DNA from: an uncultured Glaciecola sp.
GTDB taxonomy: Bacteria > Pseudomonadota > Gammaproteobacteria > Enterobacterales > Alteromonadaceae
Length of the DNA stretch: 64,000 nt
Direction: 5' to 3'
Assembly (NCBI RefSeq): GCF_937770335.1
Contig: NZ_CALJHY010000002.1
Coordinates: 426,629-490,628, forward strand
Below the pieces are notes generated by a model. It had not been told where the DNA came from and did no database searches. It saw only the letters and a program-made list of their open reading frames with translations. Numbering within the stretch: position 1 is the first letter of the stretch; each line of letters opens with the position of its first letter. A program made the translations under genes and the position numbers. Shown here one piece after another: positions 57,654 through 64,000 of this stretch.

Positions 57654-58457
57654 TTAATCAAATATTGCGACAGTTTGTCTGCTGATAGCAATGAGTTCGC
57701 CATCTTTATCCCATATATTTGCTTCTGTGTGCCCATATCCATTTGCTGCTTGGCGTGTGTGCGCTTTATAGGCCAACCAGTCATTTCCTGAAATTGACCT
57801 GTGTGGATGAATGAATTCTAAACTCCAACTAACTGAGCTTGCAGGCGCAGGCGCGCTTAGCATTTGTATGAGGGTTGGAGGCCATGCATCAATAATGCTA
57901 ATAAGGTGCGCGTCAGTGAATGTTATAGGCGCTTTTTTAAATCGCATCCAACCGTGATAATGAGACGTTGCTTGCGCTGAAAAAGGCCAACCTCCTTCTT
58001 GAATTGACAAGTCGATATGCTTTAAAAATTCCGGTCTTAAGTTTGTAGCAGAAGAAGGCACGGCCTCATTAATGGGAGGCGCGATGTTGTGAGTATCTTT
58101 ATTTGGCACTGATATTGCCGATTCGCGACTATTCCCAAAACAAATTTGTGAAACAACGCAGATTTTATCGTCTTGTATGGCACGCACCATCACTTGACTT
58201 ACATTTTTACCTTCGCGCAAAATTTCAACGGTTATTGTAAAAGGTTGGTCGGCTATTAGTGGTCCAACGAAGTTAGTCGAGTTTGACCGCATCACTCTTT
58301 CTAGGCCAACATGTTCTCGTGCCGCTGCATATAACAAACCAGCTGATAAGCCTCCATAGACAGTGCGACCTTGTGACCAGCTTGAAGGAATTGTTAAGAC
58401 TAAATTAGGGGTGTATTTTTGCGTTTTTGCCAATGCAAGTAACTCATCAATGTGCAT
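57654..58457 (-). CDS. TesB-like acyl-CoA thioesterase
   Basis: 267 residues with two hot-dog halves: GRTVYGGLSAGLLYAAAREH at the N-terminus, VSQVMVRAIQDDKICVVSQI, then WPPTLIQMLSAPAPASSVSW and WLAYKAHTRQAANGYGHTEA with IWDKDGELIAISRQ. The double hot-dog TesB/4HBT_3 family hydrolyses acyl-CoA. Left border of the alkB-type cluster, convergent with the HDOD gene (11-bp gap). Confidence 0.83.
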   Translation of the reverse strand: MHIDELLALAKTQKYTPNLVLTIPSSWSQGRTVYGGLSAGLLYAAAREHVGLERVMRSNSTNFVGPLIADQPFTITVEILREGKNVSQVMVRAIQDDKICVVSQICFGNSRESAISVPNKDTHNIAPPINEAVPSSATNLRPEFLKHIDLSIQEGGWPFSAQATSHYHGWMRFKKAPITFTDAHLISIIDAWPPTLIQMLSAPAPASSVSWSLEFIHPHRSISGNDWLAYKAHTRQAANGYGHTEANIWDKDGELIAISRQTVAIFD

Positions 58458-58626
58458 CTATTATTCTTAATATTAACTGCTAAGATTAACCTAGTTTGTA
58501 GGTGATAATAGCAAGTTGCAAATAACTTCCACCTATCTATACTTATGTTTACAAATAATTAACATCAAGTGGCAAATTAGTCAAAGCTCATTCAATATGG
58601 AGTTTCAATAAAAATTTGGAGTTGCT

Positions 58627-59436
58627 GTGGCTGATTCAATTGACATACCTGATGTATCAAAAGAGGCAGAGAATAAAAGACCATCACGAGCTTATCGTAA
58701 CTATGTACTTGTCATTTTAACGTTAGTGTATGCGTTTAATTTTGTAGATAGGCAAATCATCGGGATTTTATCGCCTTTTATTAAAGAAGACTTAGGGTTA
58801 GATGATGCGCAACTCGGTTGGCTCAAAGGTTTTGCATTTGCCTTGTTATATACTATTGTGGGCATTCCTATTGCTTGGTTAGCCGATCGTTACAATCGAG
58901 TCAACATTATTGGTATTTCATTGACCCTATGGAGCGGCTTCACTGCACTATCAGGGTTTGCTGCCAGCTTCTGGCAATTGGCGATCTTACGAGTTGGTGT
59001 TGGCATAGGTGAAGCAGGCGGTAGCCCCCCAAGCCACTCTATTCTGTCAGATTTGTTCGATAAAACCGAGCGAGCAAAAGCCTTAGCATTTTATTCTTTG
59101 GGCATCCCGTTTGGCATAATGACCGCGTATTTTGCCGCAGCGTTTTTTCTAGATGGCGGGTCCGCAGACTGGCGTATTGTTATGATTAGTGTTGGACTGC
59201 CTGGCGTTGTATTAGCTATTCTGCTGAAGTTAACAGTCAAAGAGCCTGCGCGAGCCAAAGTAGCCAATGGCCCGCAACAAATGGACTTTACGATATCCGT
59301 AAAACGCTTACTTAAGATTCCAACCTGGTGGGGGATGTGCTTAGGAATTTCTTTTGGATCTTTTGGCAATTATGCAATATCAACGTGGATTATTGATTTT
59401 TATGTTCGAATTCATCCGGATATGCCAATTCATTAG
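58627..59436 (+). CDS. MFS transporter, N-terminal part (stopped by in-frame TAG)
   Basis: Spinster-like major facilitator: LVYAFNFVDRQIIGILSPFI, the loop LADRYNRVNIIGISL, GVGIGEAGGSPPSHSILSDL, FYSLGIPFGIM. GTG start with GGAG 5 nt upstream. After INTP-like loop residues FYVRIHPDMPIH comes TAG (59434-59436), and the same frame then continues for 172 codons with the rest of the carrier. A single CAG-to-TAG change would explain it. Substrate unknown; position in the cluster suggests an alkyl-chain or organic-acid substrate. Confidence 0.82.
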   Translation: MADSIDIPDVSKEAENKRPSRAYRNYVLVILTLVYAFNFVDRQIIGILSPFIKEDLGLDDAQLGWLKGFAFALLYTIVGIPIAWLADRYNRVNIIGISLTLWSGFTALSGFAASFWQLAILRVGVGIGEAGGSPPSHSILSDLFDKTERAKALAFYSLGIPFGIMTAYFAAAFFLDGGSADWRIVMISVGLPGVVLAILLKLTVKEPARAKVANGPQQMDFTISVKRLLKIPTWWGMCLGISFGSFGNYAISTWIIDFYVRIHPDMPIH

Positions 59437-59439
59437 CTG

Positions 59440-59955
59440 TTGATTATTTTCGGTATCGTAAATGGTACTGCCTACGCATTAGGGGTTTGGTTAGGTGGTG
59501 TCATTGCAGATAAGTGGGGTAAAAAGTCTAAACGGGCTTATGCTTTATTACCTACCATAGCCTTGATTATTGGCGTTCCTTGTTTCTTCTTCTCCTTGCA
59601 GGTTGCTAATGTATGGTTATCAATTGGTTTACTGACAGTCATGCTTTTTGGCAGCGGAATGTATTTGGGGCCTTGTTTTGCAATAGCGCAAACATTGGCA
59701 CCAGTAAACGCTAGAGCGATGTCGACGGCATTATTTTTCTTTGTACTGAATATTATCGCACTCGGTGGTGGACCAACAATTGTTGGTCTTTTGAGCCAGT
59801 CTTTATCAGCAACGATGGGCGAAGCTGAAGCTTTGCGGACATCTCTGAGTTGGCTGTTATTGCCGTATCTGTTGTCGATAGCCACATTTTATTGGGCATC
59901 GACCAAAATAGAACATGATTGGCATGAGGCTGAAAGGATGCAAGCGTTAGACTAA
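59440..59955 (+). CDS. MFS transporter, C-terminal part (same frame as the upstream half)
   Basis: 171 residues, membrane helices 8-12 of the spinster-like carrier: IIFGIVNGTAYALGVWLGGV, IADKWGKKSKRAYALLP, GSGMYLGPCFAIAQTLAPVN, ARAMSTALFFFVLNIIALGG. It has no ribosome-binding site and shares frame with the first half, so the two are one gene broken by one stop. The end overlaps the alkB-type gene by 9 nt, convergent. Confidence 0.8.
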   Translation: MIIFGIVNGTAYALGVWLGGVIADKWGKKSKRAYALLPTIALIIGVPCFFFSLQVANVWLSIGLLTVMLFGSGMYLGPCFAIAQTLAPVNARAMSTALFFFVLNIIALGGGPTIVGLLSQSLSATMGEAEALRTSLSWLLLPYLLSIATFYWASTKIEHDWHEAERMQALD

Positions 59956-61107
59956 ACGCTTTTCATCTTGATTAGTTGGTAGGTTTTGAGCTTGTTGCAA
60001 TTTAATAATGGCAAGCTCACTTTCGTTCGCCATTGTTTCGTCCCAATGTTGTAATTTCGGTTTCATTAATTTGAACCAAAGAGGCGGTAATAGGACAATT
60101 GCAATTGTCGAAATATAACCACCAATCATGACTGGTGCATCAGGCATCGCTTCTAACTTTTCGAATGGCACTGCACCTTTTGCATGATGGTGACTGTGTC
60201 GAGGTAAGTTAAACATTGCCCAACAACTGATTTTTCTATTGGTATTCCATGAATGTCTAGGCATAACACGCTCTCGAGGGTGGCGAACCAGACCATAGTG
60301 TTCCATATAATTCACTATTTCGAGCACAATTTTAGCAATGAAACCAACAACACCGACAAAAAGAACACCTTGCCAACTACCAACTAAAAATACAAATCCC
60401 AACCATACTGCAGTCATTAACCAACCTGTAATAAATTGATTATGTAAGCTGAATACGTGCTGTTTTTTTCTATTTAATCGTTTTTCTTCTATGAGCCAAG
60501 CTGATTTGTTGGTACCCCATATAGCAATGGGCACATGCTTGTAGATAGAGCGTCCACGGGGTGCAGTCACAGGATCATTTTCGGTGGCCACATGAACATG
60601 ATGATTAAACACATGCTCAATTGAAAAGCAGGCATCAAAGCTAAGCGCCATTAGGCAACGTCCAATCGTTAACGCTCTTTTATTACCTATACGATGTATC
60701 AATTCATGCCCCACGACAGTTGCTATTCCACTAAGCATAAGTCCGCAAAAAATCATGGCAACTAGGATTTCACTAATGTTCGTATTCGCTTTGGCGGCAA
60801 CAAAGTCATACCCAAGGGCAGTAGATAACAAATGCATAAGCGGCCAATCAAATGGCGTGACCAACCATATGCAAGCAGTCAGTAAAATAAAAGTGGTTGG
60901 GACTGATGCATATAACATGGCGTTTAACGCCCATTTTTTATTCAAATTAGGTTGGCTAAGATCTTCTCCGAAAAAAGTGTCTCCGATAATATAAAAAGAG
61001 ATGAAAATGCCGAATCCGAATAAAATCCAATGTTGCGCAAAAACAATTGCACTAATACCTAATAAGGTTGTAATAAAGTAATTAGTAAATTTTAAATAAT
61101 GAAACAT
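59947..61107 (-). CDS. AlkB-type membrane monooxygenase / desaturase
   Basis: 386 residues, about six helices, with the eight-histidine di-iron pattern of the AlkB/XylM family: HELIHRIGNKRAL (box 1), EHVFNHHVHVATENDP (box 2), NYMEHYGLVRHPRERV (HYG motif) and LPRHSHHHAKGAVPFEKLE (box 3). Typical AlkB has EHxxGHH and LQRHSDHHA, so this is an atypical branch and could hydroxylate another alkyl or terpene substrate. Needs rubredoxin or ferredoxin, absent here. The divergent AraC regulator upstream is the natural candidate to control it. Confidence 0.8.
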   Translation of the reverse strand: MFHYLKFTNYFITTLLGISAIVFAQHWILFGFGIFISFYIIGDTFFGEDLSQPNLNKKWALNAMLYASVPTTFILLTACIWLVTPFDWPLMHLLSTALGYDFVAAKANTNISEILVAMIFCGLMLSGIATVVGHELIHRIGNKRALTIGRCLMALSFDACFSIEHVFNHHVHVATENDPVTAPRGRSIYKHVPIAIWGTNKSAWLIEEKRLNRKKQHVFSLHNQFITGWLMTAVWLGFVFLVGSWQGVLFVGVVGFIAKIVLEIVNYMEHYGLVRHPRERVMPRHSWNTNRKISCWAMFNLPRHSHHHAKGAVPFEKLEAMPDAPVMIGGYISTIAIVLLPPLWFKLMKPKLQHWDETMANESELAIIKLQQAQNLPTNQDEKRLV

Positions 61108-61284
61108 GTAATTTCTCCTTCTCGTATATGGTTACTGTCGCACGGTCTTAAGTGATGAGTAATAGCAATTCATGCCATAAATCAGTCATTTATTGCCAAT
61201 ATTAAGTTTTTAGCGTAATTTACTAATTGGTTATATAGTGATTTCTATGCAAAAAAGTAGTTCTAAATAGGAAAATTCAACTCA

Positions 61285-62319
61285 ATGACAGAGAATATTA
61301 GCCTACCAACCTATTATTTTGGACACGTCATAAGCGTGCTTAAACAATCAGGTATTGGTATCGATCAGTGGCTAGCATCACAACGCTTAGATTTGGCGAA
61401 ACTACTAGAAGCTGATGCTCGCGTTAGCGTACAACAGTTTGATGGTTTGATTAAAACTGTCATCGAAAATCGTGGATTCGAAGATCTCGGGTTATCCGTT
61501 GGGAAAAGACTAGAAATTGCACATCATGGTGATTTTGGTTTAGCAATATTAAACAGTGCTACTTTGCATCAAGTACTCGACTTTCATGTTAAATTTTTAC
61601 CAATTAGAGTGCCTTTAATAAAACTCAATTACACTATTGAAGGGGCGCAGGTCAATGTGGAATTGACCGATGAACACTGGCATGGAAGTCTTCACAGAGC
61701 CGTTATTGAAGCTGTAATGATTGCGATTGTAAATATGCTGCATGCAATAAGGTTTCAAGATAACAGTCAATTACTTATTGATGTGGTTAAGTTTGACTAT
61801 ACCAAACCAAACTATGCGCAAAAGTATCAATCCATTAAAGCTGCTCAACTCGAATTTAATAAACCGAATTGTTCATTATTTTTTTCAAAGCAGTTTCTTG
61901 ATAAACCATTGGCGTCGGCCGATGATTTTAGTTTTCAACGTGCGATTCTTAATTGTCAAAATGAACTCAACAGTTATTTACAACAAAACCTAAATATCGA
62001 AGACCGTGTGTCGAAATTATTAAAACAAGACGATGGAGCGGCTTTAAGTCTGGATGATATTGCTGAAAAGCTATATATCAGTAAGCGGTCCTTGCATCGG
62101 TTTCTGGAAAAGGAAGGGACCAGTTTCAAGCGCTTGTTACAAAAAGTAAAAGCAGATCGAGCCGTAATGCTTTTTCAACAGGGGAAAACCGTGACCGAAG
62201 TCGCCGTTCTGTTAGATTATTCTGATTGCGCTAACTTTAGAAGAGCATTCAAAACATGGTTTGGTGTTGCACCCAAAGAGTGGATTTCAAAAAACAGGAT
62301 AAAAAATGCAACAAAATGA
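61285..62319 (+). CDS. AraC-family transcriptional regulator
   Basis: 344 residues: N-terminal arabinose-binding-like sensor domain (HVISVLKQSGIGIDQWLASQ to about 210) and two C-terminal HTH motifs, LSLDDIAEKLYISKRSLHRF with LEKEGTSFKRLLQ and AVMLFQQGKTVTEVAVLLDY, SDCANFRRAFKTWFGVAP. Divergent from the alkB-type gene across 177 bp, the usual layout for a local activator; it overlaps the hydrolase gene by 14 nt. Confidence 0.88.
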   Translation: MTENISLPTYYFGHVISVLKQSGIGIDQWLASQRLDLAKLLEADARVSVQQFDGLIKTVIENRGFEDLGLSVGKRLEIAHHGDFGLAILNSATLHQVLDFHVKFLPIRVPLIKLNYTIEGAQVNVELTDEHWHGSLHRAVIEAVMIAIVNMLHAIRFQDNSQLLIDVVKFDYTKPNYAQKYQSIKAAQLEFNKPNCSLFFSKQFLDKPLASADDFSFQRAILNCQNELNSYLQQNLNIEDRVSKLLKQDDGAALSLDDIAEKLYISKRSLHRFLEKEGTSFKRLLQKVKADRAVMLFQQGKTVTEVAVLLDYSDCANFRRAFKTWFGVAPKEWISKNRIKNATK

Positions 62320-63157
62320 AGTACCAACCAAAAAGAGTGGCAAAGAAGTCCTTGTTCATTTCGCTCATGCCAATGGGTTTCCGGCAAATAGCTACGCAAA
62401 ATTATTTGCCCACCTTAGCAATAATATTGAGCTAATAGCATTGGATAAATTCGCTCATAATCCCGAATTTCCGTTGAATAATAATTGGGGTAATCAAGTC
62501 AATGAACTCATTCACTATGTAGAGACTAAACAGGCTGCAATAGGCTCTAATTTACCTGTCGTATTGGTTGGGCATTCTTTTGGTGCGGTTATTTCTTATC
62601 TGGCATGTTGCCAAAAGCCTTCTTTGTTTAGTGGTTTGATTATGCTGGATCCGCCATTAATTACGGGACTTGCGGGTTGGGCATTTAGGTTGGCAAAAAA
62701 GAGTAAGATAATTGATAAGATAACGCCCGCAGGCAAGACGAAAATACGTAATACAAGATGGCATCATAAGACCGATTTGGTTCAATACTTTAAGAAACGG
62801 GCCCTGTTTAAAAATATGGACGATGAGTGTATTGCAGACTATGTTCGCGCCGTAACACACGAACATCACGGCGAAAAATCGCTACATTTTAACGTACAAG
62901 TAGAGGCTGATATTTTCAGAACAATCCCAGATAATCTTCATAAGCAATACGGAAAATTAGAAATTCCCAGCTATTTACTGACCGGCAGGTACACTGAAGT
63001 ATGTACTCCAAATCTTCGGAATCATTTTATTAAAGGAAATACGTGCATTACTCATGAGGAATTTGATTTTGGTGGACACATGTTTCCACTCGAAAAACCG
63101 CTTCAAGTGGCATCTCGAATAAACACATTGATTGCCGATATTTTTGCTAGCCGATGA
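62306..63157 (+). CDS. Alpha/beta hydrolase
   Basis: 283 residues. Oxyanion segment VHFAHANGFPANSYAKLFAH, nucleophile elbow LVGHSFGAVISYLAC (GxSxG), lid and a late acid/His pair with DFGGHMFPLEKPLQ. AGGA lies about 6 nt before the ATG, inside the end of the AraC gene, so the two are coupled. Esterase or lipase-like; in this cluster it could release an alcohol or fatty acid, which is inference. Confidence 0.85.
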   Translation: MQQNEVPTKKSGKEVLVHFAHANGFPANSYAKLFAHLSNNIELIALDKFAHNPEFPLNNNWGNQVNELIHYVETKQAAIGSNLPVVLVGHSFGAVISYLACCQKPSLFSGLIMLDPPLITGLAGWAFRLAKKSKIIDKITPAGKTKIRNTRWHHKTDLVQYFKKRALFKNMDDECIADYVRAVTHEHHGEKSLHFNVQVEADIFRTIPDNLHKQYGKLEIPSYLLTGRYTEVCTPNLRNHFIKGNTCITHEEFDFGGHMFPLEKPLQVASRINTLIADIFASR

Positions 63158-63270
63158 ACTACTAACTTATTGGTAAAAGCGTATCCAAGTGGTTGCTTAA
63201 AACGGCCACGCAAAAGTATTTAGAATGGTGTTAGCTGTTGGTTGCTAAAAGTAGCTTGCTCTCAGACATT

Positions 63271-63289
63271 AAAAAGGGGCTTTCGCCCC
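63271..63289 (-). terminator. Terminator of glgC
   Basis: On the minus strand GGGGC-GAAA-GCCCC followed by five T: a stable tetraloop hairpin 26 nt after the glgC stop. The interval 63158-63270 holds nothing else. Confidence 0.9.
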
Positions 63290-63314
63290 GATATAAAGTC
63301 TTACTAAATAGGAA

Positions 63315-64000
63315 TTAAAGATTTTCCAATTCAGTTTTTGTCACTAACACAACACCATTGTCAGAGACTCTAAAGCCTCTGGCTCGGTCATCATCGTGAT
63401 TATGACCAATGACACTGCCTTCAGGAATTTGACAGCCACGATCGATAATTGCTTTGCGTATTCTTGAACCAGCGCCAATAGTAACTTCTGGGAGTATGAC
63501 GGTTTGTTCAACCCTGCTACCTGATTTCACTCTTACATTACTGAAGCAGATACTTTGAACTAGTGTGGCACCAGAAATAATACAGCCGCCGGAAACAACA
63601 GAGTTTAGTGCTTCTCCACGATTTTCGTTGCTCTCCATAACAAACTTGGCAGGCGGTAGTTGCTCTTGGTAAGTCCAAATGGGCCATTGTTTATCATATA
63701 TATTTAATGCCGGTACGGGGGCAACTAATTCCATGTTAGCTTCCCAATATGAATCAAGGGTACCTACATCTCGCCAATAAGAATCATTTTTGCTACTTTT
63801 CGAAAATTCAAAAGCATATACATCATGATTATCGATAATGGCAGGAATTATATCTTTGCCAAAGTCTCTTTCGGAGCCCTTTTGTTGTGAATCTCGTTCG
63901 AGTTGCTCGAATAAAAAGTCGGTATCAAAAACATAGTTACCCATAGATGCTAAACAATACCCGGGTGAACCTGCAAGTGGCGTTGGTTCTGAGGGCTTTT
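63315..64000 (-). CDS. glgC: Glucose-1-phosphate adenylyltransferase, C-terminal part (truncated by window edge)
   Basis: The reading frame runs off the right edge, so only about 228 of some 420-430 residues are present. Matches Glg[61 protein letters not shown] with LPPAKFV, the left-handed beta-helix [20 protein letters not shown] and [15 protein letters not shown], and end [20 protein letters not shown]. It makes ADP-glucose, the committed step of glycogen synthesis, regulated allosterically. Confidence 0.95.
   Translation of the reverse strand, partial: KPSEPTPLAGSPGYCLASMGNYVFDTDFLFEQLERDSQQKGSERDFGKDIIPAIIDNHDVYAFEFSKSSKNDSYWRDVGTLDSYWEANMELVAPVPALNIYDKQWPIWTYQEQLPPAKFVMESNENRGEALNSVVSGGCIISGATLVQSICFSNVRVKSGSRVEQTVILPEVTIGAGSRIRKAIIDRGCQIPEGSVIGHNHDDDRARGFRVSDNGVVLVTKTELENL

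Overview
The window reads as chromosome of a low-GC (roughly 40 percent) marine gammaproteobacterium, most likely of the order Alteromonadales (Colwellia/Alteromonas-like). The support is conserved gene order: thrS-infC-rpmI-rplT-pheS-pheT-ihfA, gcvA-DUF423-rlmM, and arsC-like-dapE. The protein families point the same way: DUF3080, DUF2897, CsiV next to mfd, a YdiJ-type dehydrogenase and a PEP-CTERM protein. No genus can be named from sequence alone. There is no CRISPR array, rRNA or recognisable transposase; there is one tRNA gene.

Layout. 0-5 kb: end of ppsA, two small minus-strand proteins, a ydiJ-type FAD/Fe-S dehydrogenase split by a frameshift, and a small hypothetical. 5-14 kb: gcvA, a DUF423 protein, rlmM, an EF-G paralogue (fusA2), and a minus-strand moxR-DUF58-transglutaminase operon. 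Almost every gene here is broken by several 1-nt indels although conservation continues in the other frame, which looks like a local base-calling problem. 14-20 kb: pgm and glgP (glycogen turnover) and a GGDEF-EAL protein with a degenerate cyclase half. 20-26 kb: astE with a HIT protein, the minus-strand arsC-like-dapE-M15 peptidase-DUF2897 operon, an ACT protein and a patatin. 26-31 kb: tRNA-Val(GAC), then an accessory-looking stretch holding a PEP-CTERM protein behind a sigma-54-like promoter, an interrupted ORF, an orphan lipoprotein, 60-bp-spaced repeats, and a hypothetical/DUF3080/START operon. 31-39 kb: the translation cluster thrS to ihfA. 39-51 kb: a penicillin-acylase-type Ntn hydrolase, nagZ, a minus-strand operon of PilZ-like gene, mfd, csiV and cobalamin adenosyltransferase, a lone LolC/E permease, and a phosphoribosyltransferase. 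51-58 kb: a CbiM-like permease with a tiny coupled CPxC peptide, a SufS-SufE fusion, a glycosyltransferase overlapping a GGDEF cyclase, and an HDOD protein. 57.6-63.2 kb: an AlkB-type monooxygenase cluster with thioesterase, MFS transporter (one in-frame stop), AraC regulator and alpha/beta hydrolase. The right edge holds the 3' part of glgC.

How the genes work together. pgm, glgP and glgC link glucose-1-phosphate to glycogen synthesis and breakdown. thrS to ihfA is a housekeeping translation block with leader hairpins and a probable AUU-initiated infC. The alkB block looks like a self-regulated unit for oxidising an alkyl chain. The best candidates for less-described biology are the CPxC peptide coupled to the CbiM-like permease, the SufS-SufE fusion, the sigma-54-like element in front of the PEP-CTERM gene, and the atypical AlkB. 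I found no clearly new defence or mobile system.
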